This document shows, piece after piece, positions 8,889 to 17,112 of a stretch of 64,000 nucleotides of DNA. Source of the stretch: Pseudomonas crudilactis. GTDB lineage: Bacteria; Pseudomonadota; Gammaproteobacteria; Pseudomonadales; Pseudomonadaceae. The stretch is from contig NZ_WXVV01000017.1 in the NCBI RefSeq assembly GCF_013433315.1, forward strand, positions 1 through 64,000, read 5' to 3'. The number at the start of each line of letters is the position of its first letter. Within the stretch, counting starts at the first letter, position 1. A model generated the notes under the pieces. The model was not told the origin of the DNA and searched no databases. It worked only from the letters and a program-made list of their open reading frames with translations. Both the position numbers and the translations under genes were made by a program.

Positions 8889-9833
8889 TTACTGAAGCTT
8901 GGCTTTCACGGCCTCCAGGCCAGGTTTACCGTCAATGGTGGTCACGCCAGCGAGCCAGGTATCGAGCACTTGTGGATTCTTTTTCAGCCAGGCCTTGGCG
9001 GCCGCGTCAGGCTTCATCTTGTCGTCGAGGATGTTGCCCATCAGTTCGCTTTCCATGTCGACGGTGAACTCCAGGTTCTTCAGCAACTGACCGACGTTGC
9101 TGCATTCCTCGGCGTAACCCTTGCGGGTGTTGGTCGCCACGGTCGCTGCACCGAAATCGGGGCCGAAGAAATCATCGCCACCGGTCAGGTATTGAATCTT
9201 GAAGCGCTTGTTCATCGGGTGCGGCGCCCAGCCGAGGAAGACCACCGCTGTGTCGCGTTTCTGCGCACGGTCGACCTGCGAGAGCATGCCCGCTTCCGAT
9301 GATTCAACCACTTTGAAACCGGCGGTCTTCAGGCCGAAGGCGTCCTTGTCGATCATGCTCTGGATCAGACGGTTGCCGTCGTTGCCAGGCTCGATGCCGT
9401 AAATCTTGCCGTCGAGTTCTTTCTTGAATTTGGCGATGTCGGCGAAGTCATGCAGACCTTTGTCATACAGGGCTTGCGGCACGGCGAGGGTGTACTTGGC
9501 GCCCTTGAGGTTGGTGCGCACGGTTTCCACGGTGCCGGCATCGCGGTAGGCCTTGATGTCGTTTTCCATGGTCGGCATCCAGTTACCGAGGAACACGTCC
9601 ATGTTCTTGCCGTCGGCCAGCGACTTGTAGGTCACGGGCACGGAGATCATGGTGGTCTTGGTCTTGTAGCCGAGGGCGTTGAGGACAACGGAGGTGGTGG
9701 CGGTGGTCGCGGTGATGTCGGTCCAGCCGACATCGGAGAAGTTAACGGTACTGCATTGCGCCGGTTCTGCAGCTTGCGCCAGTAACGGCAGACTCAGCAT
9801 GGCGGCCAACAACAACGACGGGGAACCTTTCAT
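8889..9833 (-). CDS. choX: Choline-binding periplasmic protein
   Basis: Substrate-binding protein of 314 aa, OpuAC fold. A signal peptide covers about residues 1-21 (MKGSPSLLLAAMLSLPLLAQ then A-AEPAQC). Family motifs VGWTDITATT and FLGWAPHPMN are present; aromatic residues of this fold form the cage for trimethylammonium groups. It is the first gene of the importer operon. It is a paralogue of CaiX at 18109-19053. Paired 13-bp repeats at 9993-10026 upstream are likely activator sites. Confidence 0.94.
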   Translation of the reverse strand: MKGSPSLLLAAMLSLPLLAQAAEPAQCSTVNFSDVGWTDITATTATTSVVLNALGYKTKTTMISVPVTYKSLADGKNMDVFLGNWMPTMENDIKAYRDAGTVETVRTNLKGAKYTLAVPQALYDKGLHDFADIAKFKKELDGKIYGIEPGNDGNRLIQSMIDKDAFGLKTAGFKVVESSEAGMLSQVDRAQKRDTAVVFLGWAPHPMNKRFKIQYLTGGDDFFGPDFGAATVATNTRKGYAEECSNVGQLLKNLEFTVDMESELMGNILDDKMKPDAAAKAWLKKNPQVLDTWLAGVTTIDGKPGLEAVKAKLQ

Positions 9834-9992
9834 GGATGGACTCCTTGGTGTTTTTTTTGGCAGTGTTCCGACTGTGGACCACCGCACTTATAGGTTGCGG
9901 TTGGATGGCGTTCTGGAGACAGCTCTGTCACGGCGCCTTGCAATCGAGTCATAACGATCATGTACCAGTGAAAATCTGACGCCTACAGGGGG

Positions 9993-10026
9993 GGTCGTAT
10001 CCAGTACAGGGATGGTCGCATCCAGT
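9993..10026. promoter_or_regulatory. 21-bp spaced direct repeat, candidate GbdR site
   Basis: GGTCGTATCCAGT (9993-10005) and GGTCGCATCCAGT (10014-10026) differ at one base and start 21 bp apart, two helical turns. They lie in the 437-bp choX-sdaB gap. AraC-family dimers bind such direct repeats, and both flanking genes are GbdR targets in P. aeruginosa. The assignment to GbdR is inference. Nothing else notable is visible in 9834-10270. Confidence 0.5.
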
Positions 10027-10270
10027 GTCAGTGACGTCGTTTACAGCTTTTTTCTACCCCGAATGGCCATCTGAACCGCACAAAAACGGCGAAAAACCGG
10101 GACGAAAACGGCGCGGCGCTGGTGGACATGAGTGCGTCGGTGTCAGACGCCGTGCGCTCCGACAAAAGCCTGATGATGCGGGCATTCCGGCGGATCTCAG
10201 CTTGAGCGTAGCAGCTCCGCCAGCGGGCGCTTTTGCGTTCCGGACCGGCATCTTCAGGAGCTCTGCAGCA

Positions 10271-11647
10271 ATGGCTATCAGTGTTTTCGACCTGTTCAAA
10301 ATCGGCATCGGCCCTTCCAGTTCCCACACCGTCGGGCCGATGCGCGCGGCGGCGTTGTTCGTCGAGTCGTTAAGGGGCAAGCATCAACTGGAACAGGTGC
10401 GGCGGATCGAGGTGCAGCTTTTCGGATCGCTGTCGGCTACCGGTATCGGTCACGGCAGCGACAACGCGGTGATCATGGGTTTGATGGGCGAGTGGCCGGA
10501 CGCAATCGACCCGTCGCAGATCGGCCCACGTATCCAGGCGCTGCGCGAAACGCACACCCTGCTATTGGATGGTCGCTTGTCGGTGCCGTTTGTCTGGGCA
10601 CGGGACATGCGCCTGATCGACGAGAACCTGCCATTCCATCCCAATGCGATGACGATTGTTGCCGAGGGCGATCACGGCGAGCTGCATCGCGACACCTACT
10701 ATTCGGTGGGTGGCGGTTTTGTCGTGGATCAAGCGCAGGCGTCCAGCGGCGTTGTCGATCTGGATCGCACTGAGTTGCCCTACGACTTTTCCAGTGCGGT
10801 TGAACTGTTGGAGTTGTGCAAGAAAAACAACCTGCGCGTCGCCGAATTGATGATGGCCAACGAAAAGGTCTGGCGCAGCGAGGAAGAAATCCGCGCTGGG
10901 CTAATGAAACTGTGGCGGGCGATGCAGGATTGCGTCGAGCAGGGTTTGAAGCACGAAGGCATCCTGCCGGGCGGATTGAATGTGCGGCGGCGGGCGGCGA
11001 AGTTGCATCGCAGCCTTCAGGAATTGGGCAAGCCCAATGTGATCGGCTCGACGTTGAGCGCCATGGAATGGGTCAACCTGTTTGCGCTGGCGGTGAATGA
11101 AGAAAACGCGGCGGGCGGGCGCATGGTCACGGCGCCGACCAATGGCGCGGCGGGGATCATTCCGGCGGTGTTGCACTACTTTATGAAGTTCAGCGAAGCG
11201 GTGACGGACGCCAACGTGGTCGACTACTTCCTCGGTGCAGCGGCGGTGGGGATTCTGTGCAAGAAGAATGCTTCGATCTCCGGTGCCGAAGTGGGTTGTC
11301 AGGGTGAAGTCGGTTCGGCCTGCGCGATGGCGGCGGCGGGGCTGGCGGAGATTCTCGGCGCTACGCCGGAGCAGTTGTGCAACGCGGCGGAGATTGGTCT
11401 GGAGCATAACCTCGGGCTGACCTGCGATCCGGTCGGTGGCCTGGTGCAAGTGCCGTGCATCGAGCGCAATGCGATTGCGGCGGTGAAAGCGATCAACGCG
11501 GCGCAGATGGCGTTGCGTGGTGATGGTCAGCACTTTATCTCGCTGGATCGGGTGATCCGCACCATGCGCGACACCGGTGCCGACATGCATGACAAATATA
11601 AAGAGACCTCGCGTGGTGGATTGGCGGTCAGTGCGGTTGAGTGCTGA
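10271..11647 (+). CDS. sdaB: L-serine ammonia-lyase (L-serine dehydratase)
   Basis: Single-chain iron-sulfur L-serine dehydratase, 458 aa, that converts serine to pyruvate and ammonia. The N-terminal domain has the motif GPSSSHTVGPMRA at about 15-27. The C-terminal alpha domain has the cluster cysteines in CKKNASISGAEVGCQGEVGS and GLTCDPVGGLVQVPC. It completes the route choline to betaine to glycine to serine to pyruvate. The ATG at 10271 is preceded by AGGAGCTCTGCAGCA; a longer in-frame extension lacks family features. It is equivalent to PA5379, next to gbdR. Confidence 0.94.
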   Translation: MAISVFDLFKIGIGPSSSHTVGPMRAAALFVESLRGKHQLEQVRRIEVQLFGSLSATGIGHGSDNAVIMGLMGEWPDAIDPSQIGPRIQALRETHTLLLDGRLSVPFVWARDMRLIDENLPFHPNAMTIVAEGDHGELHRDTYYSVGGGFVVDQAQASSGVVDLDRTELPYDFSSAVELLELCKKNNLRVAELMMANEKVWRSEEEIRAGLMKLWRAMQDCVEQGLKHEGILPGGLNVRRRAAKLHRSLQELGKPNVIGSTLSAMEWVNLFALAVNEENAAGGRMVTAPTNGAAGIIPAVLHYFMKFSEAVTDANVVDYFLGAAAVGILCKKNASISGAEVGCQGEVGSACAMAAAGLAEILGATPEQLCNAAEIGLEHNLGLTCDPVGGLVQVPCIERNAIAAVKAINAAQMALRGDGQHFISLDRVIRTMRDTGADMHDKYKETSRGGLAVSAVEC

Positions 11648-11662
11648 GACCGAGTCGCCTCA

Positions 11663-11728
11663 ATCGCGAGCAGGCTCACTCCTACATTTGAAACGCGTTC
11701 CCCTGTAGGAGTGAGCCTGCTCGCGATA
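11663..11728. repeat. REP doublet after sdaB
   Basis: Inverted pair ATCGCGAGCAGGCTCACTCC and its complement with a 22-nt spacer, 15 nt after the sdaB stop. It may act as a 3' stabiliser of the sdaB mRNA. Confidence 0.85.
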
Positions 11729-12049
11729 GCGTCAGACCAGTCAAAACTGCTCACCAAGTGAACACAGACAATAAATCACGCCACCTTTTAGCGCGTCGCA
11801 ATCAGATAAGAGTCTTTCCCACCTGTTACACGCGCTCAGCCCTTCTACCGTCCGTCACCCGTGCTTGCGGTGACACTCCCCGCAAACTGCGCGCAGGCCA
11901 GTTCCCACAAGTGCTACCGATTTGCTCACACACCTCGGGACAGGGCTTTCCCAGCCGCTGATGGCACTTCGAAATACCTTTCGTCGGACGGCTCGTATAG
12001 ACACGTCGCGACGTCGTTTTCAGGAGTTATTGAACGGCCATCCAATTTT

Positions 12050-12065
12050 AGGCATGGCAATTGCT
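12050..12065 (+). promoter_or_regulatory. Candidate sigma-54 promoter of gbdR
   Basis: AGGCATGGCAATTGCT matches the -24/-12 consensus TGGCACG-N4-TTGCW with GG and GC 10 nt apart and a perfect TTGCT. It lies 96 nt before the gbdR start codon. As I recall, gbdR of P. aeruginosa is under sigma-54 control with NtrC and CbrB. The rest of 11729-12161 holds a long leader with no open frame I trust. Confidence 0.5.
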
Positions 12066-12161
12066 CTGTCATAACAAAGCCCGTCTCCCACGCGAGAACG
12101 CTGGCAATAACAAGAGCCTCCGCCTGAGGCCATCACCCGCTTTGTGTGAGGAGATACCGCG

Positions 12162-13265
12162 ATGACGTCGTTCAACTCCGGGGCCCAACCCCAGAACCGT
12201 GCGCCTCAATCCATCGGCTTTCTGCTGCTGGACAATTTCACGCTGATTTCTCTGGCCTCCGCAGTAGAGCCCCTGCGCATGGCCAACCAATTGTCCGGTC
12301 GCGAGCTGTATCGCTGGAGCACCCTCACCGTCGATGGCGGCCAGGTGTGGGCCAGTGACGGTCTGCAAATCACTCCAGACGCCTCCATGCACAAAGCCCC
12401 GCCACTGGACACCGTGATTGTCTGCGGCGGCATCGGTATTCAACGCACCGTGACCCGCGAACACGTCTCCTGGCTGCAAAGCCAGGCGCGTCAGTCCAAG
12501 CGCCTCGGCGCCGTGTGCACCGGCAGTTGGGCATTGGCCTGCGCTGGCCTGCTCGACGGTTTCGATTGCAGCGTGCACTGGGAATGTCTGGCGGCGATGC
12601 AGGAAGCTTTTCCGCGCGTGGCCATGAGCACCCGTTTGTTCACCCTCGACCGTAACCGTTTCACCAGCTCCGGTGGCACCGCGCCGCTGGACATGATGCT
12701 GCACCTGATCAGCCGCGATCACGGCCGTGAACTGTCCGCCGCGATCTCGGAAATGTTCGTCTACGAACGCATCCGCAACGAACAGGATCACCAGCGCGTG
12801 CCGCTCAAGCACATGCTCGGCACCAACCAGCCGAAGCTGCAGGAAATCGTTGCGCTGATGGAAGCCAACCTCGAAGAGCCGATCGACCTCGACGAACTGG
12901 CGGTGTACGTCGCCGTGTCGCGTCGACAGCTGGAGCGGTTGTTCCAGAAATACCTGCACTGCTCGCCGTCGCGTTATTACTTGAAGCTGCGTCTGATCCG
13001 CGCCCGGCAACTGCTCAAGCAGACGCCGATGTCGATCATCGAAGTGGCGTCGGTGTGTGGTTTCGTCTCCACGCCGCACTTCTCCAAGTGCTACCGCGAG
13101 TACTTCGGCATTCCGCCGCGTGACGAGCGCGTAGGTTCCAACACCACCCAGCAAGTGGCGATGTTGCCACTGCCACAGGCGATCGTGATGTCGCCGCTGT
13201 CGGGGCCGATGTCGGCGTTGAGTCAGGCGCGTAATGAGTCGACGTTTGCCAGCGTAAGGCTGTAA
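12162..13265 (+). CDS. gbdR: AraC/GlxA-type activator of glycine betaine catabolism
   Basis: Transcription factor of 367 aa. The N-terminal DJ-1/PfpI-like domain (about 17-190) carries the elbow GAVCTGSWALACAGLLDG. The C-terminal AraC domain (about 225-330) has two helix-turn-helix units, including LAVYVAVSRRQLERLFQKYL and IIEVASVCGFVSTPHFSKCY. GbdR of P. aeruginosa has the same length and activates gbc, dgc, sox, sdaB and choline transport genes in response to betaine and dimethylglycine. It is preceded by GAGGAG and a sigma-54-like promoter. A hydrophobic, low-complexity tail follows the DNA-binding domain. Confidence 0.95.
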   Translation: MTSFNSGAQPQNRAPQSIGFLLLDNFTLISLASAVEPLRMANQLSGRELYRWSTLTVDGGQVWASDGLQITPDASMHKAPPLDTVIVCGGIGIQRTVTREHVSWLQSQARQSKRLGAVCTGSWALACAGLLDGFDCSVHWECLAAMQEAFPRVAMSTRLFTLDRNRFTSSGGTAPLDMMLHLISRDHGRELSAAISEMFVYERIRNEQDHQRVPLKHMLGTNQPKLQEIVALMEANLEEPIDLDELAVYVAVSRRQLERLFQKYLHCSPSRYYLKLRLIRARQLLKQTPMSIIEVASVCGFVSTPHFSKCYREYFGIPPRDERVGSNTTQQVAMLPLPQAIVMSPLSGPMSALSQARNESTFASVRL

Positions 13266-13268
13266 GGC

Positions 13269-13344
13269 AAAAGATCGCAGCCTGCGGCAGCTCCTACAAG
13301 GATATGCGTTCCAATGTAGGAGCTGCCGAAGGCTGCGATCTTTT
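13269..13344. repeat. Inverted repeat between convergent gbdR and 13354 gene
   Basis: AAAAGATCGCAGCCTGCGGC and GCCGAAGGCTGCGATCTTTT are inverted repeats with inner GGAGCTGC/GCAGCTCC parts. This is another pseudomonad REP class. The A- and T-rich ends suit a bidirectional terminator. Confidence 0.8.
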
Positions 13345-13353
13345 GATCTGCTG

Positions 13354-13617
13354 TCAGGCGCTATGGCTTTGCTGATAGTCCGCCAATGCCGGCAGTAATT
13401 GTTTGTCGATCGCCTGACGCACCGCCGGCTGGATACTGGCGCCGCTGGTGTACATGTCCTTGACCATCTTGCGCAGTTCAAACGCGCGAACATTATCCAG
13501 CCCGCGCACCGCGCACTCGCAAGCCTGATCGGCGGTCGTGCCACTGGGTACTTGAATACCCAACGCCTTGAGCTGGCCCAACAAATCTTCCTGATCGATC
13601 AAATCGGCATACATCAT
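13354..13617 (-). CDS. Small conserved protein, PA5381-like
   Basis: An 87-aa soluble acidic protein of unknown function, in the position of PA5381 next to gbdR. It has Cys33 and Cys35 in DQACECAV and mostly helical-looking composition, with no signal peptide or membrane segment. AAGGA 8 nt before the first of two adjacent ATGs supports the start at 13617. The much longer open frame upstream is read-through of a REP element. It converges with gbdR. I cannot assign a role beyond conservation at this locus. Confidence 0.75.
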   Translation of the reverse strand: MMYADLIDQEDLLGQLKALGIQVPSGTTADQACECAVRGLDNVRAFELRKMVKDMYTSGASIQPAVRQAIDKQLLPALADYQQSHSA

Positions 13618-13832
13618 GACGCGCATCCTTCTTCGGTAACGGAGGTCGTGGCTCGATTCTGGTAGCCCCGCCGGGGCACGGCAAGGGCGTTTTGTCGCAG
13701 TGGCTGCGACGGCTATGAACAGGTCGTTTTCGGCTAACTTGCCGCTCAAGGGAGTGGGCACACTGAACTCAGCTTGCAACACGAAGGTTTGGTCACCCTC
13801 GCACGGCAGCTCCTCAACAGTACCCTCCTCAG

Positions 13833-13868
13833 CTCCGATCCTGTCACGGCTTGATCGGAGTTTTTTTT
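13833..13868 (+). terminator. Intrinsic terminator with no obvious upstream gene
   Basis: Stem CTCCGATC/GATCGGAG (8 bp) with a 12-nt loop followed by eight T residues on the plus strand. Neighbouring genes both run on the minus strand, so it would end a rightward transcript that starts within 13618-13832 and may be a small RNA. Confidence 0.75.
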
Positions 13869-13909
13869 GCCTGTGAATCAGAGAACGGTGTGTTGCTGCT
13901 GAAGCCTTA

Positions 13910-13988
13910 GCGAGCAGGCTCGCTCCCACAGGTGACCGCGTTCATTCAGGGGAATGCGATTAAATGTGGGAGCGAGCCTGCTCGCGAA
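13910..13988. repeat. REP doublet 3' of the hydroxylase gene
   Basis: GCGAGCAGGCTCGCTCCCAC faces GTGGGAGCGAGCCTGCTCGC. It lies 15 nt beyond the stop of the gamma-butyrobetaine hydroxylase. Confidence 0.85.
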
Positions 13989-14003
13989 GAACGATGACGC
14001 GGT

Positions 14004-15167
14004 CTAGCGTTGCAACACCAGAATCCGCGACAACAGCTCATCGCGGTCGATATAGCAGCCTTGGAAGTGCCGCGCCCCGGTGGCCGGGTCAAACGCATTG
14101 CGCGCATGCAACGTGCGGCGGTTATCAAAGCACCACAGCTCGCCCGGATTGAGCCGTTGCATCAGCCGAAACCGTGGCTCGCGCGTCATCGCGATAAACC
14201 GCCGATACGCCCGATACAACACCGGCATCTTCTCCACTGACGTATCAAATGCCCCACGCAAAAAGTTCGCCATGCGAATTTCCGCCACACGTCCCAGGGC
14301 ATCCAAAGCAATGATCGGCGCCAGGCAGCGATAGTCGCTATGGCGATCCTTGTTGCGAAACTCCACGGGGATTTCACACAGCGCCTGAAACGCCTTCGGG
14401 TCTTCGCTGCGCAACGCATTGGCAATCGCAAAACCATCGACAAAAATGCTCTCGCCACCCTCTGCATCATTTACCAGGCAATGCAGAAATTGCAGCCCCG
14501 GTTGCAGCTCGCGGGTCGGCAGATCCGTATGCAACGGCAAATTGAAAGCGGTGTAGGCATTGCTGTCGGCGTCGGCCTTGGACTGTACGTTGAACAGCAC
14601 GCCGAAGTTGCTTTCACGAATGAAGGAAATACGTTGCGCGATGAGCTTCAGCGAACCGGGTTCGGTGGGCACGCCGCGCACTTGGGTCAGGCCGATGTCG
14701 CGTACGGCGAGCAGCCATTGCAGCAGCGCGGCGTTGTCGTTCATCAGTGCCGCGTATTCGAATACCGGGAGTTGCAGATCGCTACGCCAAAGAAAGGGCT
14801 TGGGCTTGGCGGCCAGACGTTCGGCGCGGGATTCATCATCGTAGGCATGCGCGCGCAACCAGCCCGGGTCGAAACGGCTGAGATGGCCGTCCTGCCAGTC
14901 GATGCGCAGACAGCCATCGGTATCGATGTGCGCGGCTGTCGGTTTCAGATCCTCAGCCGCATCGACAATTTCGAAAACCTGTTCACGGGTGACGTTGTAT
15001 ACGCACTGCTGACACGGGCAGTTATCCCGCAACCAGACAGCGTGAAACGGGCTGATGCGACCGTCAGCCCATTCAATGGCAACGCGATCCGCCAGGGTCT
15101 GCACGCCACTGAGCGCGCTGATCAACGGATAAGTACGGAAATCGGCAACAGCGGCAGCGGTGTTCAT
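14004..15167 (-). CDS. Gamma-butyrobetaine dioxygenase (hydroxylase)
   Basis: Fe(II)/2-oxoglutarate oxygenase, 387 aa, that converts gamma-butyrobetaine to L-carnitine. The N-terminal zinc domain has Cys50, Cys52, Cys55 (NCPCQQC) and His95 (QDGH), the same pattern as human BBOX1. The TauD-type catalytic domain has the iron ligands His213 and Asp215 (LHTD) and His354 (TLHAR), with Arg366 placed to bind 2-oxoglutarate. Length fits the Pseudomonas sp. AK1 enzyme. It follows cdhB by 24 nt in the caiX-cdhC-cdhA-cdhB direction, so it feeds carnitine straight into CdhA. Trimethyllysine hydroxylase is the other member of the family, but the context favours this call. Confidence 0.92.
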   Translation of the reverse strand: MNTAAAVADFRTYPLISALSGVQTLADRVAIEWADGRISPFHAVWLRDNCPCQQCVYNVTREQVFEIVDAAEDLKPTAAHIDTDGCLRIDWQDGHLSRFDPGWLRAHAYDDESRAERLAAKPKPFLWRSDLQLPVFEYAALMNDNAALLQWLLAVRDIGLTQVRGVPTEPGSLKLIAQRISFIRESNFGVLFNVQSKADADSNAYTAFNLPLHTDLPTRELQPGLQFLHCLVNDAEGGESIFVDGFAIANALRSEDPKAFQALCEIPVEFRNKDRHSDYRCLAPIIALDALGRVAEIRMANFLRGAFDTSVEKMPVLYRAYRRFIAMTREPRFRLMQRLNPGELWCFDNRRTLHARNAFDPATGARHFQGCYIDRDELLSRILVLQR

Positions 15168-15191
15168 GGCGGCTCCTTGAGATCGATGGAT

Positions 15192-15668
15192 TTACTTTGC
15201 AGGCGGCAGCGCGATGATGCAGCCGATGTAAGCGGGAGCGGGCAGGTCTTTCTGTTCGGCGACGATGCTTTGCAGGCGGCTCAAGGTGTCCGCGCTGAAA
15301 GGCGCCGAGCGTGGGCCGGCGAGGTCGACGTGCAGGAGCATCTGTTCGTTGCCGGCCAGTTCCTGATCGTCATCAACCTTGTACAGGCTGTGATAGAGGT
15401 GCAGGCGTTTGCTGTCGTGGCCGATGATTTGCGTGCGTACTTCGACCTCGGTGTCGAGCTTCACTTCGTGCAGGTAGTTGAGGTGCAGCTCGAGGGTGAA
15501 CAGCGAGTGGCCGCTGGCGTCGCGATTGTTGCTGTCCATGCCGAGACGATCCATCAGGGCATCGGTGGCGTAGCTGAAAATCAGCAGGTAGAAGGCGTCG
15601 CGCAGGTGGCCGTTGTAGTCGACCCAGTCGGGGATGATTCTGGTTTGGTAGGTGGTGAGGTGTGACAT
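15192..15668 (-). CDS. cdhB: Betainyl-CoA thioesterase CdhB
   Basis: Hot-dog fold thioesterase of 158 aa (4-hydroxybenzoyl-CoA thioesterase type) with the active-site stretch DWVDYNGHLRD near the N-terminus. In P. aeruginosa carnitine breakdown it releases glycine betaine from betainyl-CoA, the product of CdhC. I start at MSHLTTYQ; the longer frame runs into the 15.7-kb repeat. It lies between cdhA and the hydroxylase gene. Confidence 0.88.
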   Translation of the reverse strand: MSHLTTYQTRIIPDWVDYNGHLRDAFYLLIFSYATDALMDRLGMDSNNRDASGHSLFTLELHLNYLHEVKLDTEVEVRTQIIGHDSKRLHLYHSLYKVDDDQELAGNEQMLLHVDLAGPRSAPFSADTLSRLQSIVAEQKDLPAPAYIGCIIALPPAK

Positions 15669-15708
15669 GGTTTGGGTTCCGGCAGTGGGCGGGTCGTTAA
15701 GATCAAGA

Positions 15709-15985
15709 GCTACCCCCTCACCCCAGCCCTCTCCCCCAGGGGGGAGAGGGGGAAAGGGAGCCGATCGGGGGCTATTCAAAACTTGAGTTCGGCTCGATAG
15801 ATCAAGTCGGCGTAACTCGCATGAGCACCGCGGTCGGTCCCCTCTCCCTCAGGGGGCAGAGAGGGAAAGGGAGCCGATCGGGGGCCTTTCAAAACTTGAA
15901 TTCGGCTCGGTGGTGCAAGTCGGCGTCACTCGAACAATCAACGCGGTCAGTCCCCTCTCCCTCCGGGAGAGGGTTAGGGTGAGGG
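15709..15985. repeat. Inverted-repeat element, tandem copy B
   Basis: About one and a half units of the 160-185 bp family. The units at 15709-15870 and 15840-15985 share CAAAACTTGAGTTCGGCTCG (with one change in the second copy) and GATCGGGGGC. They fill the 338-bp gap 15669-16006 between cdhA and cdhB; no gene is visible there. Confidence 0.8.
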
Positions 15986-16006
15986 CAGCGATGTCATGCC
16001 AACCCA

Positions 16007-16972
16007 TCACTCGCTGAACGCCATCCCATGTTTTTCCTTGGTGCTCTTCACCGCCTCAAGCACCGCCAGCAAGCAATCATCACGATAGCGCTCCAGCGCC
16101 GAAATACTGTGGCGGCCGAGCTGATCACTGGTGCCATCCACCACATCATCAATCAACTTGTCAGTCAGTTCCGGCGCCGGCAGATACGTCCACGGCAACT
16201 GCAACGCCGGGCCGAATTGCGACATGAAGTGGCGCATGCCCGCATCACCCCCAGCCAGCGTGTAAGTCAGGAAAGTCCCCATGAACGACCAGCGCAGACC
16301 AGCGCCAAACCGAATCGCATCGTCGATCTCGCCAGTGGTCGCGACACCGTCGTTAACCAAGTGCAACGCCTCGCGCCACAGCGCTTCGAGCAAGCGGTCA
16401 GCAATGAAACCCGGCACTTCCTTGCGCACATGCAACGGACGCATGCCGAGAGATTCGTAGACTTTCATCGCTGCCTGAACGGCCTCCGGCGCGGTGTTCT
16501 TGCCGCCGACCACTTCCACCAGCGGCAACAGATAAACCGGGTTGAACGGGTGGCCGACCACGCAGCGTTCAGGGTGCGTTGAACTCTCGTAGAACTCACT
16601 TGGCAGCAGGCCCGAGGTACTCGAACCGATCAACGCATTCGGCTTGGCCGCTGCACTGATTTTGCTGTGCAGATCGAGCTTCAACTCGAGACGTTCCGGG
16701 GCGCTTTCCTGAATGAAATCGGCCTCGCGCACGCACTCCTCGATGGTCGCGACAAAGCGCAGACGATCCTGCGAAGCGCCCGGCGCCAGAGCGTTTTTCT
16801 CCAGCGCGCCCCAGGCATTGGCCACGCGTTTGCGCAGCGCCGCTTCCGCGCCCGGTGCCGGGTCCCAGGCGATCACATCCAGGCCGTGGGCGAGGGCGCG
16901 AGCCACCCAGCCACTGCCGATGACACCGCTGCCTAGCGCGGCGAAGGTTTTGATTTCGGTGATAAAGCTCAT
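16007..16972 (-). CDS. cdhA: L-carnitine dehydrogenase CdhA
   Basis: NAD-dependent enzyme of 321 aa in the 3-hydroxyacyl-CoA dehydrogenase family; it oxidises carnitine to 3-dehydrocarnitine. The Rossmann motif GSGVIG is at 14-19, and the family motif GHPFNPVYLLPLVEVVGG is near the middle. The C-terminal helical domain is complete. It is the equivalent of PA5386 and lies between cdhC and cdhB. REP DNA separates it from cdhC. Confidence 0.94.
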   Translation of the reverse strand: MSFITEIKTFAALGSGVIGSGWVARALAHGLDVIAWDPAPGAEAALRKRVANAWGALEKNALAPGASQDRLRFVATIEECVREADFIQESAPERLELKLDLHSKISAAAKPNALIGSSTSGLLPSEFYESSTHPERCVVGHPFNPVYLLPLVEVVGGKNTAPEAVQAAMKVYESLGMRPLHVRKEVPGFIADRLLEALWREALHLVNDGVATTGEIDDAIRFGAGLRWSFMGTFLTYTLAGGDAGMRHFMSQFGPALQLPWTYLPAPELTDKLIDDVVDGTSDQLGRHSISALERYRDDCLLAVLEAVKSTKEKHGMAFSE

Positions 16973-17002
16973 GGTGATTTCCTGAATAATTCGGCGATCA
17001 AC

Positions 17003-17096
17003 TGTGGGAGCGAGCTTGCTCGCGAAGGGGGCGGTACATCCGCAGCATCTTCATCAGCAGAGCCATCGCATTCGCGAGCAAGCTCGCTCCCACAGG
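17003..17096. repeat. REP doublet between cdhC and cdhA
   Basis: GTGGGAGCGAGCTTGCTCGC and its complement with a spacer of about 45 nt, inside the carnitine operon. Confidence 0.85.
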
Positions 17097-17112
17097 GTTC
17101 GAGGTGGGGCAA

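Noticed and set aside
13354..13929. 191-aa extended version of the small gene, starting MGASLLAK
   Set aside because: The peptide GASLLAK or WERACSRR is the translation of REP DNA and appears at many sites; the 87-aa start has a proper ribosome-binding site.
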